From NCBI GenBank assembly GCA_950097015.1, contig CATNEN010000024.1, positions 1,679,501 to 1,743,500 on the forward strand: a stretch of DNA of 64,000 nucleotides. Direction: 5' to 3'. Origin of the DNA: Macrostomum hystrix. Lineage: Eukaryota; Platyhelminthes; Macrostomidae. A program made the translations under genes and the position numbers. Of this stretch, positions 1-9,900 are shown in pieces. Below the pieces are notes generated by a model. It had not been told where the DNA came from and ran no database searches. It was given only the letters and a program-made list of their open reading frames with translations. Position 1 is the stretch's first letter. The number at the start of each line of letters is the position of its first letter.

Positions 1-859
1 ACATCGGAAAAATGAGAAATGCCCCCCGTGGTCTTTCTAGTGTTTTCCTTCTACACTAACAGGGGGTTGAAAACAAAAAACTAATTAAAATGCTTGTTGA
101 AACGCTACAGGTGCAAAGCCTACTGCTCCGGAAGCTAATCAACCGCGCTCACGTTGACCTCTCATTTAAAGGGCCCTCATCAGCACATGCTGCCTGGTGA
201 AACAAAAATATTCGCCTTGAGAAGTCACGAATTGGTCAATAAATGCAGCAAGTTGACCTGAAGCTGAATATTAACCCCGGATTTGAAATCAGTGCGAATG
301 TAGTTAATGACAATGCCAACATTGAAACCATCATAAGAAGGCCCGAATTGATTTAAATTAACATGCAAACTGATTGTACTTTTGCATATTCTGAAGCGCA
401 CGATTTACCGCTCCCCCTTTTCTATGCTTTCGTGTGGCCGGCGAGTTGTATTTTTTTATTTATACTAATTTAGACTCCCATTAGGTTACGAGACCCTATG
501 TACAGTAGTTATAATAAATCAACTAAAAAATGCTTGCTAGCAATACCAGGTTGTTAAGATAACATACGCTCGTAAAGATTAGGAACTTTTGTCTATATTT
601 TCTAATCAAAATAAGAACTACTTGAAACAATACAAACAATGGTAAAGCATTCATAAATTCAGACCCGAAGTCTTTACTTATACTACTGTACACTAAAAGC
701 ATGCAAATTGGCGGCTGCGATAGGTAAGTTAAAACGCAAAAAGCACATATTTCGCTAGTGAATGTGCAGCACATACTACTTTCAATGGAAGAAATCTAAT
801 CAGGGCCACTGTGAAGGGCTACGGTGAAATCATTTGAGAATCTAGTAGGCGGAAAGGCG
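1..859. other. AT-rich flank, probable 3' UTR of the TMEM186-like gene
   Basis: No convincing gene is seen here. A minus-strand polyadenylation hexamer (AATAAA read on the minus strand, + strand 455-460) lies about 400 nt past the TMEM186-like stop codon, so part of 455-859 is probably its 3' UTR. An 83-codon hydrophobic minus-strand ORF at 523-774 has AT-driven composition and no recognisable family, and I did not call it. Confidence 0.4.
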
Positions 860-1570
860 TCAATTCGAAGTGTTTCTACGTTGTCTCTCGGCGGCCTGCT
901 TGAAAAACTCAGCCACTCGCAGCTCAGGTTTGAGCAGCTGCTCTAGCAGGTCCGGAATGCAGCTGCGCACAGCGCTGGGCCTCAGGCTCAGGTAAAATGG
1001 AAAAGGATGCCCCACTACCTCCAGGGTGGAGAAGTGTCCGGTCTCCTCCGTGAACACCAGATGGTCGCGATGGATGGCCAGGTCGCGCCGCCTGCCCCAG
1101 AAGCTGACGTGGGCCAGGTAGACAATGCCCGAGTCGCGCCCGTCGATGGACAATTCGCCGACAATCCGACGGAGCAGCAGTGAGGTGCCCATGAGGACGC
1201 CGAGACTCACGGCACATACTGGCAATAGGTATTTGAAGGCCAGCGATGTATCATAGCCGAATAGCCAAGTGAATCCGTTAAAAGCAGATAGCAGAACAAC
1301 TGTGCCAGTCTGTACAACTTTGAAGCTGGAGATGAAATTAACTGGCAAGATGTACTTATACCTATAGACAATGCGCCGATTTGAGTAAATTGGGTTCTTT
1401 AAAATGTCAGGCACAATCGTGAACCCTGTTGATAGCAGTTGCTCACTGCTTATTTGATGTGTTTGCTGCTGCTGACTGGTTGACTTGTTGCTGGCTAGGC
1501 GAATCTGGATAGCACCTGTCCAGCATGGCTTCAATTGGCCTAGCAGGCGTGACAGCTGTTTGCAGTGCAA
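860..1570 (-). CDS. TMEM186: TMEM186-like mitochondrial inner-membrane protein, 3' terminal exon
   Basis: The exon encodes 236 residues and ends at a TGA (860-862). Recognition rests on the TMEM186 pattern: a YRYKYI segment followed by a first hydrophobic helix (about residues 84-106), a second helix (about 111-134) running into LLRRIVGELSID, then YLAHVSFWGRRRD, matching the family's FLRRLVG and VAHLNFWGWRQD blocks. TMEM186 is a mitochondrial membrane protein linked to complex I assembly in mammals. The N-terminal part is basic and serine/glutamine-rich, as expected near a mitochondrial presequence. The first codon of the open frame is TTG, preceded directly by a good acceptor (gatttcag, minus strand), so the true ATG must lie in an upstream exon that I could not find between 1573 and about 3100. 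Family assignment is from memory of the human protein. Confidence 0.78.
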   Translation of the reverse strand: MHCKQLSRLLGQLKPCWTGAIQIRLASNKSTSQQQQTHQISSEQLLSTGFTIVPDILKNPIYSNRRIVYRYKYILPVNFISSFKVVQTGTVVLLSAFNGFTWLFGYDTSLAFKYLLPVCAVSLGVLMGTSLLLRRIVGELSIDGRDSGIVYLAHVSFWGRRRDLAIHRDHLVFTEETGHFSTLEVVGHPFPFYLSLRPSAVRSCIPDLLEQLLKPELRVAEFFKQAAERQRRNTSN

Positions 1571-1572
1571 CT

Positions 1573-4100
1573 GAAATCAATTTGTGATCAGGAATTTTTA
1601 TAATTAATAGACTTACTTTAAAATTGTATTAATTTGACAGATTTTAAGAGAAACTCAAACCCAAGCCTCACAAAATTAGAAACAGTGTCTAATTTAAATT
1701 AACTACATGCCCTATATTACATAAAGATTATTAACAATACTAGCCATAGCTAGGCCTAGTGTTTGCAGGTACCATCATTTTTTTACATTTGAAATGAGCC
1801 ACAAGCCTAGCTATGTATTTGTGGCTTCACTTGTAGTTAGCCTAGCACTTACTTTGCACACATTATCCATTACCAAAATGGGCTGCTCCCAAACTTTGAG
1901 TGCGCTGCCTAACATAGGGCTTAGAATAGTTCTAAGAATCAAGTTTGTAAAGTCCTAGGTCTATAAATCAGTGGCTATAGGCCTAAGGGTTTCAAGAGTG
2001 CTAAAATTGTAGCTGGGTACTTTATGTAATTTATAAAACATAAAAATTATACTTTAAGCCTCAATAAGCCTTAATTTAAATCATAAACATAGTCACCTAA
2101 CTAGTAATATAAATGTTAGTGTTAGGCCCTACTTACTTATAATAGGACTACTACAATACTTAATGTGTAGCTAGGCCAGGCTTAAAATAGCTAGGCCTAC
2201 AGTTAGCAATATAGGCCTAGGGCTAGGCACTGTTATGCTTTAACTATAGGCCTACTTCTGAATATTTCTATAGGCTGCAGCCCACAATGTGCTGTTTGTG
2301 AGTTGTATAGAAAAAATATAGAAAGCTATAATATATAGGCATAGCTTTATATTTATACATAGGCCTATACTAGTAAGCATAATATTATAGCACTAGAATT
2401 GTTATGCTAAGTATTCCCAGTATGGAATAGAATATATAGACTCTGAAATAGCTATGAAACTACAAACCTAACCAGGCTAGCCCTACTAAACTTATCAAAT
2501 TTTACTTGACACAGGCTTGCCTAAACAGGAAAAATTGTTTGGTATAGCCAAAGGCCTAGTTAACTTCTACCTTTTGCCAGCCATAGGTCTCGCAAAGGGC
2601 TAAGAATAGATTTAGGAATCTAGTTTTAAATCAGTAGGTTCATAAATCAGTGGCTATATGGGTTTTTTAAAGTGCTAAGTTAAAAAAATACAACTATTTT
2701 GTTCCACCTACAACTGGTTATGACCTCTATCACACCACGTGTATCAAACCTATATCACTATCACAGAAGATACTTAGCGGCACATGGGGATTCATGTTTT
2801 TGGGTAGGTAGGCCTATGTTATTCATGGCTGAATAATAAGGCGGGCCTAAAGCTTTCGTGGGTACGTACCGCAAAAAAATATATAGAAATCTGACACCAT
2901 GACGATTAATATTAAGACACATTAATATTACTTTAATTAAGTGACCTAAACAGTTTCATGGTAATTGGTGTTAGTAGTAGGTTGGTTTTTGTACTTAACT
3001 TTGCAAAAAGACCTCATTAGAGTGAATCGAAGTCGCCGGCCGTCATTGTTTCCGGCGTTGATTGTAAGAAGTATAACAACAAGAAATTGTTTTCTTCCAT
3101 GAAAATATCCAAAATAGTTATTTTACGTTATGAATATCAGAAAAAATTAAATAAAAATTATTTGCTAATGCTTTGCTTATATGTTATTATAACAACTGCT
3201 TCTACTAAAGAAGCATTCTTTTAAATGCTTTACAAATTTCGTGGTTTTATAAGAAACAAATTGTTGTTACTTTAGCATTATATCTACTAGAGATAAAAAA
3301 GCAAATGAAGGCCCATGGCTTAAGGATTCAGCGAGCAGTTAAAACTATATTTAAACTAATTATTTTATATCGAACGATTTTAACGGCAGGCTCAGAAAAT
3401 TTTTATCGAAAAAATGTTGGAAAATGTTTTATAAACGTGTTTATAAAAATCATCAAATTGTTTTATCTTGACTTGCTCGCTAGCTGTTTATGTCAGTCAA
3501 TCAGTAATCTCTACCGAATATAGTTATTCTGCACATAGTTCAATGTAATTCAAAAACATAATGCTTACAATATTATATATTATATTATATATTATATACT
3601 AAATATATATCCAGCAGCCAGGAGTATATGTATATTAATATATTGGTATATATTGCTTAGTATTTAATGGATATATAGAAAATAAGATTAAAAGGAAAAT
3701 ATAATATATATTTATAGCTATATATGTGTATATACATATGTATATATACAGCTATATGTATAGCTGTACTTGACACTATATATATATACTATATATATAT
3801 ATAGTATATATATATATATATATATAAGAACTGGTAATATAAATTAATACATATATATATATATATTAATTAATGTATATATTAGTTAATATATATATAT
3901 AGTATATAGATTCATATATGCTTTTCTATCTATGCATCAGACTATTTTACACTTTAATGTTTGGATATAAAAGGAAACTAATTTAATAGTTGAATGGCTT
4001 TGAAGGCCATTCAAACTTTAGAATTATAGTTGCACTTGTAGCTTTAACACAAACTTTTTTCCTAAGTGTGCAGAGTGAACAAATGAAAGATTCACACAAA
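1573..4100. other. AT-rich noncoding DNA; missing 5' exon of the TMEM186-like gene probably lies here
   Basis: No ORF with coding character is seen. From 1740 to 2400 the palindrome-containing motif taggccta recurs many times. The first coding exon of the minus-strand TMEM186-like gene must lie upstream of 1572 on that strand, but no unambiguous ATG-plus-donor exon was found. A 72-codon ORF at 3305-3523 has AT-driven composition and is not called. Confidence 0.4.
3565..3920. repeat. TA-rich low-complexity tract
   Basis: Dense ta/tata dinucleotide runs with short interruptions, upstream of TPGS1. The self-complementary sequence could form cruciforms. No gene is present. Confidence 0.8.
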
Positions 4101-4116
4101 TAACATTTTAACAAAA

Positions 4117-4125
4117 TAATTCAGC
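4117..4125 (+). promoter_or_regulatory. Splice-acceptor-like site one base before the TPGS1 ATG
   Basis: The sequence aattcag ends at 4124 and a single C separates it from the ATG at 4126. It could be the acceptor of a 5' UTR intron or a spliced-leader trans-splice site. No matching upstream exon is evident. Confidence 0.35.
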
Positions 4126-4968
4126 ATGTCTGATCAGCAACAGCAGCAGCATCCATCAGCTCCAGTCAGTGCTGGCGAATCTGACAAAGTCTTCCTAGCC
4201 AGACACGGCGTGCCTGGTCTAATAAAGGATGTCCTGGGCCGTCTGGGCGCTCAACAGCCAGCCGATCCGCTGGCTTTCTTGGCCGACTTTTTTGCCACCA
4301 CCGAGGGTCGCCGGGCCGACCTGGAGCAGGCTCGGGCCTGCCTGACTCAGGCCAGCTGGCAAAGCCCTGCCTACCTGTTCGCTGTTAAAGAATCATTTGA
4401 CTGTTTGCGAAAGATGCAACGCGATGAGTGTAGAATTCACGCCGTCTGCGGCCTGCACTGCACCCAGCTGTTGGAGCTGCTGCTGCGCGACGCTCCGCCT
4501 GGCGGCTCCGGCGTACTTCTTCAACGCCTCCGCCTGCGGCCTCAAGCGGCGGTGCAGTTTGGCCGGTTCTACTCGGTTGTTATGACCGCCCTGGCCTTCA
4601 AAGCCTACCTGGCCGACTGTGCCGCTCTGTACGCCGACGCTGAAGTTGTGGCCAGCTGCTTGAAGCCCGGCAGCGGTAATCGAGCCGCCTGTGCCTGCCT
4701 GCTGCAGCTGCTGGATTCCATTGTTGCCGATGAAGCTTCCTCAACTGCTTCTAGTGGCGGCGTTGGCGGCGTTTTCAGCCGCGTTGATGGCCTATCGCCG
4801 AAGGCTCTGCAGGAAGCCCTGGCCAATGCTCGACCGCCGCCTCCGCCGCCCTCCGCAGTCGGCAGCAGGCCGGCAGCGACACGGCAGACGCCCGCTCAGG
4901 GCCCGATGCCATTGGCGGACTTTCTGGCGGAGGCTGCCGGAGTGTTTGTTCGCAGGCTGCTGAATTAG
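4126..4968 (+). CDS. TPGS1: Tubulin polyglutamylase complex subunit 1
   Basis: A single-exon gene of 280 residues from ATG to TAG. TPGS1 is a non-catalytic subunit of the tubulin polyglutamylase complex, which carries TTLL1 and adds glutamate side chains to tubulin tails, mainly in cilia, centrioles and neurons. Family features seen: the N-terminal block FLARHGVPGLIKDVLGRLG followed by DPLAFLADFF (residues about 23-56), which matches the dimerisation-docking-like start of TPGS1, and the C-terminal block PMPLADFLAEAAGVFVRRLL at the very end, matching the end of the human protein. The length is close to human TPGS1 (about 290). The N-terminus has a glutamine run and a proline-rich linker lies near residues 237-243. 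The start is chosen because it is the first ATG and lies one base after an acceptor-like site. Third positions are strongly GC-biased. Confidence 0.8.
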   Translation: MSDQQQQQHPSAPVSAGESDKVFLARHGVPGLIKDVLGRLGAQQPADPLAFLADFFATTEGRRADLEQARACLTQASWQSPAYLFAVKESFDCLRKMQRDECRIHAVCGLHCTQLLELLLRDAPPGGSGVLLQRLRLRPQAAVQFGRFYSVVMTALAFKAYLADCAALYADAEVVASCLKPGSGNRAACACLLQLLDSIVADEASSTASSGGVGGVFSRVDGLSPKALQEALANARPPPPPPSAVGSRPAATRQTPAQGPMPLADFLAEAAGVFVRRLLN

Positions 4969-5411
4969 CAGCTCAGGCGGTTCTCATTGGCGGGACATGC
5001 TTCATAGCCAGTACGGGGGCGTTCTAGTCTATGGCTCATTCTCTCATTTGTGCACGAATTTCTGCAGGATTGGGCCAGATGTGAAGCCGACAGCACAGCC
5101 GAGGTAGCCGACGGTCCAGGTGTTGCGTTCAGATGTCCGTTTAATTAGTATATTTGCTTTGTCGTACTTAGTCTATTTTATTAAGAATCGGATCGCATTG
5201 ATACGAGTTTTACATTAATGTTGGTGTACTTTTTGTGCTATAAAGACTACTTGTTAAAAGTTCCGTCCTAAAAATTTCTGTGACATTTTCAATTGTCTAA
5301 TATATTCTAAATGCTTAATTGCTCATTCCTAAAAGATTTCTATTTTTTTAAATACCACAATATTTTTCACTTCCCAAGCTTGCTGTGTTCACTTACTGTT
5401 AAAAAAATAAA
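4969..5411 (+). other. TPGS1 3' UTR with SINE-derived fragment and polyadenylation signal
   Basis: An AATAAA hexamer at 5406-5411 lies about 440 nt past the TPGS1 stop. Within it, about 5065-5105 closely matches a stretch of the tRNA-headed SINE-like element at 57313-57355 (shared core agccgacagcacagccg), in the same + orientation. A SINE fragment therefore appears to have been incorporated into the UTR. Confidence 0.5.
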
Positions 5412-5494
5412 TTCGCTGCCGTTTATGCTTTTGTGACTTTCTTACAAGTTGAAAGCGTCACTTTATTTTTCAAAAAGGCTTTAATAAACTTTCA

Positions 5495-6276
5495 GTTCCA
5501 TCAATCTCACGTTCTGTTTTGCTGTAAGTTTCATCAATCTCATGTTCTGCTTTGCTGTCAGTTCCATCAATCTTATGTTCTGTTTTGCTGTAAGTTTCAT
5601 CAATCTCATGTTCTGCTTTGCTGTCAGTTCCATCAATCTCACGTTCTGTTTTGCTGTAAGTTTCATCAATCTCATGTTCTGTTTTGCTGTAAGTTCCATC
5701 AATCTCATGTTCTGTTTTGCTGTAAGTTTCATCAATCTCATGTTCTGCTTTGCTGTCAGTTCCATCAATCTCACGTTCTGTTTTGCTGTAAGTTTCATCA
5801 ATCTCATGTTCTGCTTTGCTGTCAGTTCCATCAATCTTATGTTCTGTTTTTCTGTAAGTTTCATCAATCTCATGTTCTGTTTTGCTGTCAGTTGCATCAA
5901 TCTCATGTTCTGTTTTGCTGTCAGTTGCATCAATCTCATGTTCTGTTTTGCTGTCAGTTTCATCAATCTCATGTTCTGTTTTGCTGTAAGTTTCATCAAT
6001 CTCATGTTCTGTTTTGCTGTCAGTTGCATCAATCTCATGTTCTGTTTTGCTGTCAGTTGCATCAATCTCATGTTCTGCTTTGCTGTCAGTTCCATCAATC
6101 TCATGTTCTGTTTTGCTGTAAGTTTCATCAATCTCATGTTCTGTTTTGCTGTCAGTTGCATCAATCTCATGTTCTGTTTTGCTGTCAGTTGCATCAATCT
6201 CATGTTCTGTTTTGCTGTCAGTTTCATCAATCTCATGTTCTGTTTTGCTGTAAGTTTCATCAATCTCATGTTCAAA
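5495..6276. repeat. 33-bp minisatellite, about 23 copies
   Basis: The unit contains catcaatctcatgttctgtt followed by a ttgctgt segment; variants differ mainly at gtaag/gtcag and ttcc/ttgc. Because 33 is a multiple of 3, several frames on both strands stay open (11-residue repeats such as FHQSHVLFCCK), giving long ORFs that I treat as artefacts. It lies between TPGS1 and ARFGEF3, or inside a 5' UTR intron of the latter. Confidence 0.95.
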
Positions 6277-6524
6277 TGATCAATTATCAAATTATCAAAA
6301 ATTATCAATCTAGGCATAAATCTTCTGCTCACAAAATTTCATCACGTGACCATGTCGGCTATCGTTGTTGACTATAGTGATTTGATTTTAATGTTGATTT
6401 TTGTATTTATTTACCAATATGGATTACCATAGAGGTTTATACAGAGCAATGCCAGTCATTGCTGTCCTTGTCACCAGTTATTATGTAGATTCCTGAGTAC
6501 ATAGAGAGTGCAGGTATAAGTTTG

Positions 6525-6547
6525 TTTCTGTTACAGGCCACGCAGAC
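6525..6547 (+). promoter_or_regulatory. Acceptor-like site upstream of the ARFGEF3 ATG
   Basis: A pyrimidine-rich tttctgttacag ends at about 6536, eleven bases before the ATG at 6548. It looks like the acceptor of a 5' UTR intron or a trans-splice site, and supports the chosen start. Confidence 0.45.
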
Positions 6548-6982
6548 ATGAGCACAATTGTTAGCCAGCAGCGGCAGCGTCAGCAGCAAAGTCCAACGCC
6601 GACAACTATGGCCGCCGCGCCCACCCCGGAGGACACAGTGGAGTCCTGTCTGGCCGGCCTGAGTGCCAAGGATGGCGCCAAAGTGTCCGGCCTGCGCCAG
6701 TCGGCCGAGAAGGCGTTGGCCCTGCTCAAATCGTCTGAGCTCCGCCAGTCAGCTACCCAGGTGGCGGCTCACGAGCTGCGGTCGGCCTGCCTGGAGCCGA
6801 TGCAGCTGGCACTGGAGTCGGGCAGCCGCACACTCGCCACGGCTGGTCTCCGAGGCATTCGCCGACTGGTACGAGACTCAAGATTTAGCGACGCCATGGA
6901 ATCGGAGCGGGATTGCGACTGGGCCCCCATGCAGGTGCTTGACGCCGTCTGGGCGGCTCACACCTTGTCTGATGAGCTGCAG
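6548..6982 (+). CDS. ARFGEF3: ARFGEF3 exon 1
   Basis: Codes residues 1-145 from ATG 6548; phase 0 at the donor (cag then gtgagc at 6983). After a glutamine/alanine-rich start, the segment EPMQLALESGSRTLATAGLRGIRRLV matches the first helical repeat of human ARFGEF3 (LPLQLALES). Reading beyond the donor is intron until a stop at 7066. Confidence 0.88.
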
Positions 6983-9900
6983 GTGAGCTGCTGGCAGCCG
7001 GTCACATTGTCCACTGTAGATTTAGGGTCGGCAAATTTGTGTGCCCAAGAGACTATGGAGAGATGAGACTATGCAGAGATGAGACTATGGAGAGATGAGA
7101 CTATGCAGAGATGAGACTATGGAGAGATGAGACTATGCAGAGATGAGACTATGGAGAGATGAGACTATGGAGAGATGAGACTATGGAGAGATGAGAATAT
7201 ATGGAAAGTCAAGGCAGAGATAAGGTAAAGGAGAGATGAGGTAGAGGTGAGATTAGGTTGGGGTAACAGGAGGAAGGGGTGAGATGAGGAAGGGTTGAGA
7301 GGAGGAAGGGGTGAGATGAGGAAGGGGTGAGAGGATGAAGGGGTGAGATAAGGAAGGGGTGAGATGAGGAAGGGGTGAGAGGAGGAAGGGGTGAGATGAG
7401 GAAGGGGTGAGATGAGGAAGGGGTGAGAGGAGGAAGGGGTGAGAGGATGAAGGGGTGAGATAAGGAAGGGGTGAGAGGAGGAAGGGGTGAGATGAGGAAG
7501 GGGTGAGATGAGGAAGGGGTGAGAGGAGGAAGGGGTGAGAGGAGGAAGGGGTGATATGAAGAAGGGGTGAGAGGAGGAAGGGGTGAGAGGAGGAAGGGGT
7601 GAGATAAGGAAGGGGTGAGATGAGGAAGGGTTGAGAGGAGGAATGGGTGAGATGAGAAAGGGGCGAGAGGAGGAAGGGGTGAGATAAGGAAGGGGTGAGA
7701 TAAGGAAGGGGTGAGATGAGGAAGGGTTGAGAGGAGGAAGCGGTGAGATGAGGAAGGGGTGAGAGGATGAAGGGGTGAGATAAGGAAGGGGTGAGAGGAG
7801 GAAGGGGTGAGATGAGGAAGGGGTGAGAGGAGGAAGGGGTGAGGGGATGAAGGGTTGAGAGGAGGAAGGGGTGAGATGAGGAAGGGGTGAGATGAGGAAG
7901 GGGTGAGAGGAGGAAGGGGTGAGATGAGGAAGGGGTGAGAGGAGGAAGGGGTGAGATGAGGAAGGGGTGAGAGGAGGAAGGGGTGAGATGAGGAAGGGGT
8001 GAGAGGAGGAAGGGGTGAGATGAGGAAGGGGTGAGAGGAGGAAGGGGTGAGAGGATGAAGGGGTGAGATAAGGAAGGGGTGAGAGGAGGAAGGGGTGAGA
8101 TGAGGAAGGGGTGAGAGGAGGAAAGGGTGAGATAAGGAAGGGGTGAGAGGAGGAAGGGGTGAGATGAGGAAGGGGTGAGAGGAGGAAGGGGTGAGGGGAT
8201 GAAGGGTTGAGAGGAGGAAGGGGTGAGAGGATGAAGGGGTGAGATAAGGAAGGGGTGAGATGAGGAAGGGGTGAGATAAGGAAGGGGTGAGAGGAGGAAG
8301 GGGTGAGATGAGGAAGGGGTGAGAGGAGGAAGGGGTGAGGGGATGAAGGGTTGAGAGGAGGAAGGGGTGAGATGAGGAAGGGGTGAGAGGATGAAGGGGT
8401 GAGATAAGGAAGGGGTGAGATGAGGAAGGGTTGAGAGGAGGAAGGGGTGAGATGAGGAAGGGGTGACAGGATGAAGGGGTGAGATGAGGAAGGGGTGAGA
8501 GGAGGAAGGGGTGAGGGGATGAAGGGTTGAGAGGAGGAAGGGGTGAGATGAGGAAGGGGTGACAGGATGAAGGGGTGAGATAAGGAAGGGGTGAGATGAG
8601 GAAGGGGTGAGATGAGGAAGGGGTGAGAGGAGGAAGGGGTGAGAGGATGAAGGGGTGAGATAAGGAAGGGGTGAGAGGAGGAAGGGGTGAGATGAGGAAG
8701 GGGTAAGATGTGACATGGGTGATAATTTACAGCTACTACTACAGCTATTACACATGTATGATAAGTAAACAGCGGTAGCAACAGTAATTACATTACAAAC
8801 ACTCTCAATTTATCCTTATATATAATATGTGCACATATATATAATATAATAACGAAGTAAATAAGGACGCCAACCTTTTATTCAGGTGGAAGTGATGCGC
8901 CTGCTGCTAGACATGGTGTGCACCTGCTGCTGGGTGTGGCACGGCAAGGTTGTCAATCGCGTTCTAGAGGTCAGTGACAGAATTTTTTTGCTAACGTTGC
9001 ATACTTATAGTAGCCTGTAATGTATGTTGTGTAGTACAGGGGAGTAAGCTGATGTATTCTAGGACTAATTAGTACCACTATATTTAGTGCGTTGCTAAAG
9101 CAGGATAATTTGGTGTGGTTTCTTAACTTGCAACGGAAAACTATGGCGGGTTCGTCAACTGTTGCGCTGTCGCACGTTTTCTTGTCCTGTGATTTGAAAA
9201 TCCTGTTTGATATGCATGCAGTATGGGAAAACCCAAAGATGACCTCTTGCCTCTTTGCTTAGTAGCTATGACCCGATTGTCTCATCTCTCCCTGTCTCAT
9301 CTCTCCCTGTCTCATCTCTCCCTGTCTCATCTCTCCCTGTCTCATCTCTCCCTGTCTCATCTCTCCATGTCTCATCTCTCCCTGTCTCATCTCTCCCTGT
9401 CTCATCTCTCCCTGTCTCATCTCTCCCTGTCTCATCTCTCCCTGTCTCATCTCTCCCTGTCTCTTCTCTCCCTGTCTCTTCTCTCCCTGTCTCATCTCTC
9501 CCTGTCTCATCTCCGCACTGTCTCATCTACGCACTGTCTCATCTCCGCACTGTCTCATCTACGCACTGTCTCATCTCCGCACTGTCTCATCTCCGCACTG
9601 TCTCATCTACGCACTGTCTCATCTCCGCACTGTCTCATCTCCGCACTGTCTCATCTACGCACTGTCTCATCTCCGCACTGTGGGCAACACAAGCCCTAGT
9701 AAAGTTGTAATTCGTGCCCAAAATTACCTGGACGAGTTTCTGCTCAAGCCACATGACGCCCAAAGCCTCACGATTGTCCGTTTCCGAATCGCTCAGTTAT
9801 GCGTATCAGTGTACGCGGCCTCGCGCAATAGGCTCAAGGATGCCATCAATTCGGTGATTGTACCGCTGGCTGACAAAGCCTCCAGGGCTATGTCTGTTGG

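Noticed and set aside
5433-6371. Long + and - ORFs of 11-residue repeats over the 33-bp array
   Set aside because: Open frames occur on both strands because the unit length is a multiple of 3 and lacks stops; there is no conserved protein and no non-repeat coding flank.
7165-8781. Two minus-strand ORFs of 500 and 538 codons rich in HPF, SP and L
   Set aside because: They are complements of the purine minisatellite in ARFGEF3 intron 1; two overlapping frames are equally open and composition is purely repeat-driven.
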